A DNA stretch of 64,000 nucleotides from Collimonas antrihumi (GCF_018304965.1 NZ_JAGQED010000020.1:23308-87307); one strand, 5' to 3'; positions 8,828 to 17,167 are shown, counted from the stretch's first letter. A program made the numbers and translations. The notes: generated by a model not told the origin, from the letters alone.

Positions 8828-9334
8828 TTAACCTTTCACCGGATGAGCCGGAGGCCCACCAGCAAACAAAATCCTGGCAGCGCCATCGGCAATATCAATC
8901 ACCATCGTCGACATCACATTGCACCGAGTCTTACTGATCTTCCATTCGCCTTCAATCTTCCGATATTCGTCTTCGTAAAATGCGCCCAACTGCGTCACGG
9001 TTTTCTTGATCGTGTCGATTTGCTGGTAATGCAAGCCCCAGCTGGCGCGTGCCAGGTTTTGCTCCAATATCGCGATTTGCGGATTGACGCCATGGTGCAT
9101 CTCGACGATGTGCGGATGACAGCCAAGCCGTACGAATACGTCGACCAGTTGATCGCGATGCGTGAAACATCCAACGACGCCGTAATCGATGACTACTTCA
9201 CCTTCCATAAAACATGCGCGCATCCCTTCCGGATCTTTCCGGTCGCAGCAAAGAAGATAATCGGCTTTGAGCTGGCATATGGCCTGGATGTCTTCCATGC
9301 GGGTTAAACGTGCTTCCAATGCGTTCAGATCCAT
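8828..9334 (-). CDS. SnoaL/NTF2-like polyketide-cyclase-fold protein
   Basis: The protein has 168 residues. The start is set at the ATG at 9334, which has AAGGAAAA upstream and gives MDLNALEARLTRMEDIQAIC; the frame runs open further upstream but without a ribosome site. The opening helix (IQAICQLKADYLLCCDRKDPEGMRACF) and the following EGEVVIDYG are typical of the SnoaL_4/NTF2-like group, small cone-shaped pocket proteins that include ring dehydratases, cyclases and ketosteroid-isomerase relatives. It is divergent from the SDR at 9568 and shares with it a promoter region carrying two copies of the island's 20-bp palindrome, so it likely belongs to the same catabolic regulon. Confidence 0.75.
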   Translation of the reverse strand: MDLNALEARLTRMEDIQAICQLKADYLLCCDRKDPEGMRACFMEGEVVIDYGVVGCFTHRDQLVDVFVRLGCHPHIVEMHHGVNPQIAILEQNLARASWGLHYQQIDTIKKTVTQLGAFYEDEYRKIEGEWKISKTRCNVMSTMVIDIADGAARILFAGGPPAHPVKG

Positions 9335-9405
9335 GCAGTTTTCCTTTTGTCTTGGTGTCGCAGCGGGGGCTGTCTGCAAAGAATAGAAAGAACCGCCATG
9401 TCCTG

Positions 9406-9425
9406 CATCGTCTCTATGGACGACG
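9406..9425. promoter_or_regulatory. Candidate regulon operator, site 1
   Basis: CATCGTCTCTATGGACGACG is a 20-bp imperfect palindrome (CATCGTCY-N4-RGACGAYG) matching 16 of 20 positions with the perfect copy at 12850. It lies 72 bases upstream of the SnoaL start at 9334. Confidence 0.55.
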
Positions 9426-9443
9426 ACTTCGGTGCAATCGGGT

Positions 9444-9463
9444 TTTAGTCTCTTCGGACGATG
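9444..9463. promoter_or_regulatory. Candidate regulon operator, site 2 (one good half)
   Basis: TTTAGTCTCTTCGGACGATG keeps the full right half GGACGATG and a degenerate left half of the palindrome seen at 12850. It is centred 38 bases from site 1 and about 115 bases before the SDR start at 9568. Confidence 0.4.
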
Positions 9464-9567
9464 GCGTATGCGCCTTGCGATGAAATGATGGTGCGGCGTA
9501 GCTGTTGCTTGGACCAATCTTAGCCAATGCGTATTGTGCAAACCAACATGACAAAACAGGAGACCGC

Positions 9568-10434
9568 ATGACCGCTCAACATTCGAATATCGTCGCCGTT
9601 GTCACCGGCGCTTCGCGCGGGGCCGGCAAGGGCATCGCGCTGGCACTCGGCGCTGCCGGGGCTACCGTGTACGTTACCGGCCGTTCACAGCAGGAAGGTG
9701 ACGCTGCGTTGCCAGGTACCATATATGCCACCGCAAAGGAGATCGATGCACCCGGCGGCATCGGAATCCCGGTAGTGTGCGATCACGCTAGCGATGCTCA
9801 GGTTGCAGCCTTGTTCGAGAGAGTAGGGCGCGAGTCGGGACGGCTCGATATCCTGGTTAATAATGCTGCGTTTATTCATGATCAGTTAATCCAGCGCGGC
9901 GGTTTCTGGGAGAAGTCGCTGGACCTGGTGGATATCCTGGATGTCGGTTTGCGCTCGGGTTATGTGGCGAGCTATTACGCTGCGCCTTTGCTGATCGCCA
10001 GCGGCAAGGGGTTGATCGCTTTTACGTCGTCCTACGGCGCCAGTTGTTATATGCACGGCCCGGCTTACGGTGCGCAGAAGGTCGGTGTCGATAAATTCGC
10101 CAAGGATATGGCGGTTGATCTACGTGCGCATAACGTGGCCGCGGTATCGCTCTGGATGGGGCCGCTCAGAACTGAACGGACGCTCGGTGTATGGGAGCGT
10201 GAACCGGATAAATATGCGGCATTTGCGCCGTATGCCGAGAGCCCGCAGTTTACCGGCATGCTGGTGGATGCGTTGTATCGCGATCCGCGCATGATGGATA
10301 AATCCGGGCAAGTGCTGGTCGGGGCTGAGTTGGCGTTGGAATACGGAATACGCGATCTGGATGGCAAGCAGCCGCCGTCGTATCGTGAAATGTTGGGCGG
10401 GCCGACACAGGCCCATCCGGCGCTGGTCGAGTAA
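9568..10434 (+). CDS. Short-chain dehydrogenase/reductase
   Basis: The protein has 288 residues. The ATG at 9568 was chosen for the upstream CAGGAGA and because the product then begins just before the Rossmann motif TGASRGAGKG (13-22). NNAA follows, and Y167/K171 of YGAQK form the catalytic pair after a Ser-rich strand (AFTSSYGAS). At 288 residues it is somewhat longer than classical SDRs, with an extended C-terminal part (QVLVGAELALEYGIRDLDGK) as in DHRS1-like members. It probably oxidises or reduces a hydroxyl/keto intermediate of the neighbouring catabolic pathway; the substrate cannot be read from sequence. Confidence 0.85.
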   Translation: MTAQHSNIVAVVTGASRGAGKGIALALGAAGATVYVTGRSQQEGDAALPGTIYATAKEIDAPGGIGIPVVCDHASDAQVAALFERVGRESGRLDILVNNAAFIHDQLIQRGGFWEKSLDLVDILDVGLRSGYVASYYAAPLLIASGKGLIAFTSSYGASCYMHGPAYGAQKVGVDKFAKDMAVDLRAHNVAAVSLWMGPLRTERTLGVWEREPDKYAAFAPYAESPQFTGMLVDALYRDPRMMDKSGQVLVGAELALEYGIRDLDGKQPPSYREMLGGPTQAHPALVE

Positions 10435-10442
10435 GCGGTTTT

Positions 10443-10476
10443 GGAGGCGCCCGCAGGAGGCGCAGCGGGCGCCTCC
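10443..10476. terminator. GC-rich hairpin after the SDR gene
   Basis: GGAGGCGCCCGC at 10443-10454 pairs exactly with GCGGGCGCCTCC at 10465-10476. There is no T-run, so it may act as a transcript-end stabiliser rather than a classical intrinsic terminator. Confidence 0.4.
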
Positions 10477-10505
10477 GCGCTGCTCTACTCTACCTGTGCG
10501 ACTGC

Positions 10506-10769
10506 CTAGCGCCCGTGCAACTGCAGCATGGCCCAGACATTGCCGCGGTAGCTTGGATATTGTTCGGAATTCTGCGCCTGTTCCAGCGCTGTCGCAGATT
10601 GCTGTACGGCAAGTGCCAGTCCGCCGAGGCCGGCCAGAACGAACAAGGTGCAGCCGATAAGACGAAATAATCTGGCGGTCCTGCGAGGGTGGGAAGCATT
10701 TTTGCCAGCCATGCTGCCATGGCTCTGAAACTTGTTCGCTCCAGACCGATGCGCGGTGCGGTAGTTCAT
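10506..10769 (-). CDS. Small single-span membrane protein, unknown function
   Basis: The protein has 87 residues, and ATAGGAGACAATC precedes the ATG, a good ribosome site. A basic N-terminal half (HRSGANKFQSHGSMAGKNASHPRRTARL) is followed by one hydrophobic segment at about 34-56 (LFRLIGCTLFVLAGLGGLALAV), then a short polar tail. I recognise no family. It lies between the SDR and esterase genes and points away from the SDR; membership in the regulon is unclear. Confidence 0.5.
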   Translation of the reverse strand: MNYRTAHRSGANKFQSHGSMAGKNASHPRRTARLFRLIGCTLFVLAGLGGLALAVQQSATALEQAQNSEQYPSYRGNVWAMLQLHGR

Positions 10770-10994
10770 GATTGTCTCCTATGTCTGCCAAGATTGATTC
10801 CTGGAAACTAGTTCTTTGCCGGCTTTTTGCCGTGCTTTTATCTGCTACTTTTGGTACTGCCTTTACTGCATCTTCCACATATCCCGTTGCCTTGACCTCG
10901 TCCAAATAGACTATTCGCCTGATTATTTATTGCTTGCCAAAACGACACCGGACAGCTGATCGCTAATTCAGCCCGCTTGTCGCCCTGGCTGAGG

Positions 10995-11936
10995 TCAATC
11001 CTGATGGCCGAGCGCCCGGCTGACCGCATTTGCGCCTAGCACCAGCGCATCGTCGGCGGCTTGCATCATGCCCGTCATGCTGGCAAAACCGTGAAATACG
11101 CCATCCCAGCATTTGAACTCGACCGGCACCCCGGCATGCTGCAGGCGCTTGGCATAGGCCGCGCCTTCGTCGGCAAGGGGATCGCATTGTGCGGTAATGA
11201 TGGTGGCGGAAGGCAGGCCGGCCAGATCGACGGCTTGAGCCGGAACCGCATGGCCGTTCTGGCGATCCGCCGGATGCTTCAGGTATTGGCGCCAGAACCA
11301 TTGCATCATGTCGCGCGTAAGCAGGTAGCCGCTGGCGTAGCTGTCGAACGAGGGTGTATCGCAGGCGGCGTCGATGACTGGATAAAACAGCAATTGGTGT
11401 GAAATTCGCGGTAGATTCTGTGCCGGATCGCGGGCCATCAAGGTGCACGCTATGGCCAGGTTGCCACCTGCGCTGTCGCCGCAGACTGCCAAGCGATGCG
11501 GATCGATCTGGCATTCCCCGGCATGTGCATGCAGCCACTGCAACGCGGCGCGCGCATCGTCGAGCGCTGCCGGGAAGGGCGCATCCGGGGCCAGCCGGTA
11601 ATCCACCGCGATTACGGCGCAGCCACTCAGATTGGCCAGGCGGCGGCAGAGGTTGTCATGCGATTCCAGATCGCCGTCAACCCAGCCGCCGCCGTGGAAA
11701 AACAGGATTGCCGGCAACGTTGCGCCCGGCTTTGGATGATACAGACGCAGCGCCAGCGGGCCGCCGGGGCCGGTGATGACGCGATCGGCAATCTGCGCTA
11801 CGAGTTCATTGGAAGGGGGCAGTTTTTGCTGGGCGATCATGGCCCGGTAGTCACTCGCCTGCAATGTCGCAAAGTCTGGTTGAGGGATGGCGGCGAACAT
11901 CGACAGAATCGCCTGGGCTTGCGGATCAATGGTCAT
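10995..11936 (-). CDS. Alpha/beta hydrolase of the hormone-sensitive-lipase (esterase) family
   Basis: The protein has 313 residues; the start at 11936 has CCGGAG upstream, while the longer frame lacks one. It shows the HSL hallmarks: HGGGW at 81-85 (oxyanion hole), VDYRLAPDAPFPAA, nucleophile S155 in GDSAGG, D252 in CDPLADEG and H282 in VFHGF. These enzymes hydrolyse short-chain acyl esters. It starts 55 bases downstream of the SDR at 11992 on the same strand, so both are probably cotranscribed. A role in opening an ester or lactone made by a monooxygenase in this island is plausible but unproven. Confidence 0.88.
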   Translation of the reverse strand: MTIDPQAQAILSMFAAIPQPDFATLQASDYRAMIAQQKLPPSNELVAQIADRVITGPGGPLALRLYHPKPGATLPAILFFHGGGWVDGDLESHDNLCRRLANLSGCAVIAVDYRLAPDAPFPAALDDARAALQWLHAHAGECQIDPHRLAVCGDSAGGNLAIACTLMARDPAQNLPRISHQLLFYPVIDAACDTPSFDSYASGYLLTRDMMQWFWRQYLKHPADRQNGHAVPAQAVDLAGLPSATIITAQCDPLADEGAAYAKRLQHAGVPVEFKCWDGVFHGFASMTGMMQAADDALVLGANAVSRALGHQD

Positions 11937-11991
11937 TGATGCTCCGGAAAGAAAAGGTAAGAGGGGGGGCGGAGAGGGGGGCAACGGCGGC

Positions 11992-12789
11992 TTATTCAAC
12001 CGCCAGCAGGGTTTCCATCCGCTGCCTGAGCGCGGGCTTGAGAATCGCCGCGTGCGGATAAATCCAGAACTTGTCGGCGTCGACGCCAGCCAGGACAATG
12101 TCGGCCAGTTCGTCGGGATGCATGCCGGCGCTGATCATGTTGCGCAAAAAATCGTTGCTGCCGGCGACTTGCGGATCGTCCTGAGCCGGGACGATATCGC
12201 GGCAGATGCCGGTATTGACCGGGCCCGGACAGACAATCGAGATTTTCAAGGGCAGCTTCAGTGCGCTGAATTCCTGCTGCATGGTTTCGCTCAACGCCAC
12301 CATGCCGTGCTTGGATACGGTGTAAGGCGCAAGCCAGGGGCCGACCAGCAAGCCGGCCAGGGATGCGATATTGACAATGTGACCAGATCCTTGTTCTATG
12401 AAGCGCGGCACGAAGGCGCGAGCGGTGCGGATCGCCGCCCACAGATTGATGTCCAGCACCTTTGCCCACTGCGCTTCGTCCAGCTCCCAACTGCGGCCGC
12501 TGACCAGCGTGCCGGCACAGTTGTAGAGCCAGTCGACCTGGCCGAAAGCGGCGAAGGCGTGCTCGCTCAATGCCGTAATCTGTTCTGCTCTGGATAGATC
12601 GGTTTTGAGTATCGAGATACGGACTGAAGGGGCTGCCTTGGCGATATGCGCGGCGCTTTGGCGTAAGCCGTCCTCGTCAATATCCGCCAGCACCAGATTG
12701 ATGTTTCGTTTCGCCAAGGCATAGCTGATGGCGCGGCCGATCCCGCTGGCGGCGCCGGTGATCACGGCGCAACGCGATGATGAGGGCAT
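11992..12789 (-). CDS. Short-chain dehydrogenase/reductase
   Basis: The protein has 265 residues, with CCGGAGATT upstream of the ATG. It is a classical SDR: TGAASGIG at 11-18, acidic D38 after the second strand (LADID, favouring NAD(H)), NCAG at 90-93, and the S143/Y156/K160 catalytic set (NIASLAG, YTVSK). It is the promoter-proximal gene of a leftward pair with the esterase. A perfect copy of the 20-bp palindrome lies 61 bases before its start. Confidence 0.88.
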   Translation of the reverse strand: MPSSSRCAVITGAASGIGRAISYALAKRNINLVLADIDEDGLRQSAAHIAKAAPSVRISILKTDLSRAEQITALSEHAFAAFGQVDWLYNCAGTLVSGRSWELDEAQWAKVLDINLWAAIRTARAFVPRFIEQGSGHIVNIASLAGLLVGPWLAPYTVSKHGMVALSETMQQEFSALKLPLKISIVCPGPVNTGICRDIVPAQDDPQVAGSNDFLRNMISAGMHPDELADIVLAGVDADKFWIYPHAAILKPALRQRMETLLAVE

Positions 12790-13262
12790 GAAGAATCTCC
12801 GGTATGAGAAATGTTATGCCCTCACTATCCGCATAGCCGTCATGCATTGCATCGTCCGTAAGGACGATGTCAATCCGCGCCAAGGCTCGTACTTTGTCCT
12901 GCAGTTGCAAAGGGATGCAAGGTATTGCTAATTCGTCACATTTTGCGGATTGATACACGGATTGATACAGCAAATAAATGCATCGTGTTGCGGTGATGTG
13001 GAATGCTGGATATCAAGCAAAAATTATCGGCGCGAGGCCTTATGTCAATTCGTCATGTCAGCGCAATATCCCTTTCGTGACGATGTCAAAATCTGGCACA
13101 ATAAGATCGGATTTGACGACCATGTACCTGGCAAAGCCGGTGGTTTTGCTATCGATTCCGCACGGTATTTTTGACTTGACCGCCTCTTGATCGGGTATTT
13201 CAGCGTGAGCTGCAAATGATCCAGACATGGTCTGGATGTTGTTTGATGCGGATACTATAACT
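12790..13262. other. Divergent intergenic region upstream of the LuxR-type gene
   Basis: This 473-base gap separates the SDR (-) from the regulator (+). Apart from the palindrome at 12850 I see no convincing gene. It is more AT-rich than the flanking genes and long enough for a regulated regulator promoter. Confidence 0.5.
12850..12869. promoter_or_regulatory. Candidate regulon operator, site 3 (perfect palindrome)
   Basis: CATCGTCCGTAAGGACGATG has perfect 8-bp arms around GTAA. It lies 61 bases upstream of the SDR start at 12789 and about 394 upstream of the LuxR-type gene. Related 20-mers lie at 9406, 9444 and 17099, in the other divergent promoters of the island. Confidence 0.6.
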
Positions 13263-14423
13263 ATGAAAAATGCGACAGCAATTTTTCCGTTGGAGACATA
13301 CAGTGAGTTGGTTGGTGCAGTCTATGATGGTCTTTTAGAATCTATCCCGTGGCAAAAGTGCATGCTGCGGATGCGTACAGAGTTCGCCGCCAATTACGTC
13401 ACCTTGATCCTGCGTTCGCCGCGTGCCGGCGATCATGGCTTGATGATCAATGTCGGTGATACCACCACGGAAGGCTTGATTTCCTACAACAGCCATTTTT
13501 ACGCGATGGATCCGTTTGTCGGATTGCCGTCCGATAAAATGGTGACCATCAACGAAATCGTTGACGAAGAACGTTGGGTGGCGATGCCGTTCTACCAGGA
13601 GTTTCTTTATCCGGTCAACGTGCATCGGCTGATGGGCGCCGATATCGTGCTGGAGGATGGCGGTGAATGCCGCTTGCGGGTTTGCCGGCCGCGCGACGTG
13701 CCGGATTTTTCGGCGCGCGACAAGGCGCTATGCAGCATGCTGTTGCCGCACTTCAAGCGCGCCATAACGCTGCACGGGAAACTGGATCTGGTCGAATCCG
13801 AACGCAAGCTGTATGCCGGCGCCATGGACCGATTGATGGTTGGCACCGTGATGCTCGATCAGCACGGGCGGGTGCTGCAAACCAATCGCCAGGCCGACGT
13901 CATCTTGCAAGCCGGTGACGGCATACGGATCGTCAGCAATATGCCGCACGCCACCCACGCTGCGGACAACCGTGAATTGCAGAAACTGATCAAAGCGGCG
14001 CTAGGCCGCCATGGCAATCAGAAGACGGCAACGGTAGTCGATGCCATTTCGGTGGTGCGCAATTCCGGCAAGCGCAATCTTGGCGTAGTCGTGCATAGTG
14101 TGGCGCCGAGCGAATGGTCGGAAGGGAAAATCCGGCCGGCGGCGATTATCTATATCCGCGATCCCGAGCACAAGGCCGAGGCGCCGCACGAAATAGTGCG
14201 CCAGCTGTTCAACTTTACGCCGGCCGAGGCCAACCTGGCGATGCAACTGGCGAATGGATTGTCGCTGGAAGACGCCGCCATCGAACTGGGCATCAGGCGC
14301 AATACCGCACGCGCGCATCTACGGGCGATTTTTTCAAAAACGGACGTTACCCGCCAGACCGAGCTGGTGCGGATACTGTTGAATAGTGTGGCGACCATGG
14401 GGATACGCGAGACGCATTCGTAA
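13263..14423 (+). CDS. LuxR-type HTH transcriptional regulator
   Basis: The protein has 386 residues from ATG 13263 (MKNATAIFPLETYSELVGAV); an upstream start at 13227 cannot be excluded, since neither has a strong ribosome site. The C-terminal 60 residues form a LuxR/GerE helix-turn-helix: FNFTPAEANLAMQLANGLSL, then AAIELGIRRNTARAHLRAIFSK. The N-terminal 300 residues look like a PAS/GAF-type sensory region with no recognisable autoinducer or receiver signature. LuxR-type activators without autoinducer domains control steroid and aromatic catabolism in Comamonas (TeiR/TesR), which fits the setting. It is the only regulator inside the island, so it is the obvious candidate to bind the repeated palindrome. 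Confidence 0.85.
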   Translation: MKNATAIFPLETYSELVGAVYDGLLESIPWQKCMLRMRTEFAANYVTLILRSPRAGDHGLMINVGDTTTEGLISYNSHFYAMDPFVGLPSDKMVTINEIVDEERWVAMPFYQEFLYPVNVHRLMGADIVLEDGGECRLRVCRPRDVPDFSARDKALCSMLLPHFKRAITLHGKLDLVESERKLYAGAMDRLMVGTVMLDQHGRVLQTNRQADVILQAGDGIRIVSNMPHATHAADNRELQKLIKAALGRHGNQKTATVVDAISVVRNSGKRNLGVVVHSVAPSEWSEGKIRPAAIIYIRDPEHKAEAPHEIVRQLFNFTPAEANLAMQLANGLSLEDAAIELGIRRNTARAHLRAIFSKTDVTRQTELVRILLNSVATMGIRETHS

Positions 14424-14463
14424 GGCCAGTCGTAAGGCTAGTCGTCAGCTGCTGAAAATAAAA

Positions 14464-14491
14464 ATGCCGCCGAAATTATCGGCGGCATTTT
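14464..14491. terminator. Bidirectional intrinsic terminator
   Basis: ATGCCGCCGA at 14464-14473 pairs with TCGGCGGCAT at 14479-14488 and is flanked by A- and T-runs. It sits between the 3' ends of the LuxR-type gene (+) and the SnoaL-like gene (-). Confidence 0.85.
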
Positions 14492-14515
14492 TTCTTTGCA
14501 TGAACGGAAAAATTT

Positions 14516-14935
14516 TCAGGACACGGATTTTTCATCCCAGAATGCACGTAACCCGGCAATTTTTCCTGTTTTGTCGAGCTTGAAATTTTCGATTATCTGC
14601 AAGGTTCCTTGGGCGGCGCCGACGACTTCGATATGCATGGAGAAGTGCACGATCGCCTCATTGCCGCAGACTACGATGCTTTCCAGCGTCGGTGTAAATT
14701 TGGTCGGGAAGGCGGCCGCGCGCTGCCAGAAGGCGAGTAGCGCCGGCTTGCCTTCGATGGCAGGAACCCCGACCGGATCTTCGACGCGTGCATTGTCGGA
14801 AAACAAGGCGGCGCGCGCCTCGCTATCGCCATTGCGCCAGCTATCCAGATAGGCGTTTACCGCGCCGCTGACCTGCTCCGGCGTGACATCTGATTGTATG
14901 GCGTTCAACAGTTGCTTCATCATGGTCTTGATCAA
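14516..14935 (-). CDS. SnoaL-like / ketosteroid-isomerase-fold protein
   Basis: The protein has 139 residues. The sequence VNAYLDSWRNGDSEARAALFSDNARVEDPVGVPAIEGKPALLAFWQ is typical of steroid delta-isomerase-like NTF2-fold enzymes: the helix, then a strand with D/E and the VGxP loop. EAIVHFSMHIEV and a closing FKLDKTGKIAGLRAFWD follow. Such proteins catalyse isomerisations or dehydrations in a hydrophobic cone. It is the last gene of a leftward unit (hydrolase 16178, monooxygenase 14972, this gene), 36 bases after the monooxygenase. A start at MMKQ, four codons in, is also possible. Confidence 0.8.
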   Translation of the reverse strand: MIKTMMKQLLNAIQSDVTPEQVSGAVNAYLDSWRNGDSEARAALFSDNARVEDPVGVPAIEGKPALLAFWQRAAAFPTKFTPTLESIVVCGNEAIVHFSMHIEVVGAAQGTLQIIENFKLDKTGKIAGLRAFWDEKSVS

Positions 14936-14971
14936 GATAATTCCTTCCGAAAGTTGTTCTGGTCGATAAAT

Positions 14972-16111
14972 TTATTGCGCCGCCGCTAAAGCGCGGAAAT
15001 GCGGGATGACATGGGTGCCGATCTGACGAATGGTTTCCAGCTGGACTTCGCTGGGCACGGTTCCCATCTGCACCAGGAACAGGATTTCGTCAGCGCCGGC
15101 GTCAATCAATTGTTGCACATAGTTGATGCATTGCTGAGCGCTGCCATAGGCGTGTTCAGCGTTATACAAACCGGTAGCCTCGGTGCCGTAAGAGATCTTT
15201 TCCTGGCCGAGATAGGCTTCGACCTGTTGTCGCGACTGGTTCATGATCTCGATGGTTTGCTCGGCTTCCAGGTCGTCGACTTGTGGTTCAGGGCCGTTTT
15301 GATACCAGCGTGCCAGCGACTCGGCAAAGAAACGCTGGCCGCGCACGCCAATCCGTTTACCCCGTTCGGCGTCGTCGAGAACGGTAGCGGGGCAGAGCGC
15401 TGCGACGTGGCGCGTGGCGAATTCGCCGATCTGGTCGGCGGCCTTGCGGCTGCCGAAGGCTTCCTGATAGGTAGCTACCTTTTTGCGGATATCGTCCGGT
15501 CCGCCGAAGCCCAATACCAGCGCGCCCAGCCCGAGCTTACCCGCCGCCACCAGCGTTTCATGGCGGGTGCAAGCCATGTACATGGGCGGGTGCGGTTGCT
15601 GATAGGGCTTGGGATGAATAGGCCGTGGGGGAATGTCCAGGCCGGTGGTAGCGCTTTTGTAGGAGAACTCGCCGTCGCGCCACATCTGCGGGATGATCTT
15701 CATCGATTCCTCGATTTGCGGGCCGAGATTTTCCAGTTTCTCGCCGAAAGCGCCAGCCTCCTGCTGCGTGCCGCCTTTACCCATGCCGAAATGTAGACGG
15801 CCGCGCGACAAAATATCCAGCGTGGCGATGCGTTCGGCCACCTTGATAGGATGATTCATGCGATGCGGCAGGCAAACTACGCCGTGGCCGATGCCAAGAC
15901 GGGTAGTGCGGCCGGCCAGGAATGCGAGAAATGTTTCCGGCGCAGACATATGCGAATACTGGCTGAGCGAAGTGTGTTCGACCGCCCAGACAATATCGAA
16001 ACCAAGCTGTTCTGCGAGCAGGCATTGCTCTATCGTGTCGTGGAAAACCTTTGCCTCATTCTGGCGCGAGATATCCACCATCTGCGCTTCGTAGATCAGT
16101 GAGAATTTCAT
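14972..16111 (-). CDS. LLM-class flavin-dependent monooxygenase (luciferase-like)
   Basis: The protein has 379 residues. The bacterial luciferase-like fold is seen in MKFSLIYEAQMVDISRQNEA, LAEQLGFDIVWAVEHTSL, TTRLGIGHGVVCLPHRMNHP and LDILSRGRLHFGMGKGGTQQE. Members use FMNH2 or F420 with O2. Oxalobacteraceae generally use FMNH2, supplied by a separate flavin reductase, which is not present in this window. Possible reactions include hydroxylation or Baeyer-Villiger oxygen insertion. It lies between the meta-cleavage-type hydrolase and the SnoaL-like gene in one leftward unit, so it probably acts on the island's main substrate. Confidence 0.85.
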   Translation of the reverse strand: MKFSLIYEAQMVDISRQNEAKVFHDTIEQCLLAEQLGFDIVWAVEHTSLSQYSHMSAPETFLAFLAGRTTRLGIGHGVVCLPHRMNHPIKVAERIATLDILSRGRLHFGMGKGGTQQEAGAFGEKLENLGPQIEESMKIIPQMWRDGEFSYKSATTGLDIPPRPIHPKPYQQPHPPMYMACTRHETLVAAGKLGLGALVLGFGGPDDIRKKVATYQEAFGSRKAADQIGEFATRHVAALCPATVLDDAERGKRIGVRGQRFFAESLARWYQNGPEPQVDDLEAEQTIEIMNQSRQQVEAYLGQEKISYGTEATGLYNAEHAYGSAQQCINYVQQLIDAGADEILFLVQMGTVPSEVQLETIRQIGTHVIPHFRALAAAQ

Positions 16112-16177
16112 TTCTTTCCTTTTCTTTTCCAGGGCAGCGATTACCGAATGGCAAACCGGCGAATTGACGTCAGGAGG

Positions 16178-17035
16178 TTAGATCTTGGAGGCTAAAAATT
16201 CCAGGCACAGGCGATTGAAGGTCTCCCGATGTTCCACCATCACCCAGTGGCCGCAGCGGTTGATCAGCAACATGCGCGCGTCGCGGCAATGCTCCATGAT
16301 TTTCATGGCGCCTGAAGCTGGATTGAATTTGTCGTCGGTGCCCCAGAAACCCAGCACCGGACAGGCAATCTCGCCCAGCCGCTCGATCATGTTCGGCACC
16401 CGCATCGTCGACAGCACCGTTGTCGGCTGCAGGTCGCAGACCGGCAGCCGTTCGGCGATCAGGGTGTCGGTGATATGCGTGGTGTCGTACACCAGCAAGG
16501 ACATCAGTTCGCGCATGGTGACGGCGTTGAGCTGGCGGCCGGTGAACAGCGCCATCATTTTCTGGATGCCTTCCATGCGGAAATACGTCTCGCGTTCTTC
16601 TACTCCGCCGGGAGCCATCAATATCAGTTTTGCGACTTCCTGCGGATAGTCGAGCGCATATTTCAAGGCAATCGCGCCGCCCAGGGAATTGCCGACCAGG
16701 GTGCAACGGTTGATGCCGGTTATTTGCAGGAACTGATGCAGGACGCCGACAAAGTAATCCAGTATGTATTCGTTATCCTCGGGCTTGGAGGAGAGGCCAT
16801 AACCAGGCAAATCAGGAACGATGACCCGATAGCCTTGTTCCGCGAAGACTGGATAGTTCTGCTTGAAATTGCTGAATCCGCTGGCGCCAGGACCGCTGCC
16901 ATGCAGGAATACAACGATATTGTCGCCATTGCCACTGTTGTTGCCACTGTCGTTGCCACTATCGTGATAGTGGATTGTCATGTCCTTGTCCAGCACTACC
17001 TGCTTGCCGACTGGGATAGGGGAAGCTTGTGTCAT
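16178..17035 (-). CDS. Alpha/beta hydrolase of the meta-cleavage-product (C-C bond) hydrolase group
   Basis: The protein has 285 residues. It resembles MhpC/BphD/HsaD: oxyanion loop HGSGPGASGFSNF (45-57), PDLPGYGLSSKP, nucleophile S117 in LVGNSLGG, acid D235 in WGTDDKFNP and H263 in NRCGHW. These enzymes hydrolyse vinylogous 1,5-diketones from extradiol ring cleavage, giving 2-hydroxypenta-2,4-dienoate plus an acid. That diene acid is the substrate of the hydratase at 21447, tying this gene to the lower pathway. The N-terminus has an unusual SGNDSGNNSGNGD insert encoded by three 12-bp repeats. It is the first gene of a leftward unit and shares a promoter region with the SDR at 17168. Confidence 0.87.
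   Translation of the reverse strand: MTQASPIPVGKQVVLDKDMTIHYHDSGNDSGNNSGNGDNIVVFLHGSGPGASGFSNFKQNYPVFAEQGYRVIVPDLPGYGLSSKPEDNEYILDYFVGVLHQFLQITGINRCTLVGNSLGGAIALKYALDYPQEVAKLILMAPGGVEERETYFRMEGIQKMMALFTGRQLNAVTMRELMSLLVYDTTHITDTLIAERLPVCDLQPTTVLSTMRVPNMIERLGEIACPVLGFWGTDDKFNPASGAMKIMEHCRDARMLLINRCGHWVMVEHRETFNRLCLEFLASKI
16929..16964. repeat. Three 12-bp tandem repeats inside the hydrolase gene
   Basis: TTGCCACTGTTG, TTGCCACTGTCG and TTGCCACTATCG follow one another. They encode the Ser-Gly-Asn/Asp insert near residue 26-37 of the hydrolase, and the unit length keeps the frame. Confidence 0.8.
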
Positions 17036-17098
17036 GTCGAGGTCCGATGGTCAATGTTGATTGGGTCATTGGATCATGGCTGCGATGACACATCGCTA

Positions 17099-17118
17099 CA
17101 TCGTCTTTTCAGACTATG
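17099..17118. promoter_or_regulatory. Candidate regulon operator, site 4
   Basis: CATCGTCTTTTCAGACTATG is a near-palindrome (CATCGTCT / AGACTATG) matching the site at 12850. It lies 64 bases from the hydrolase start (17035) and 50 bases from the SDR start (17168), in their shared promoter. Confidence 0.55.
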
Positions 17119-17167
17119 TATTAGCTGCCGCATTTGCTTACCATGCAGATTTAAGCGGGAGATTCGA

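Noticed and set aside
10120..10905. Minus-strand frame of 261 codons from a TTG near 10905
   Set aside because: Most of it is antisense to the SDR gene, and its start region overlaps the better supported small membrane protein in another frame.
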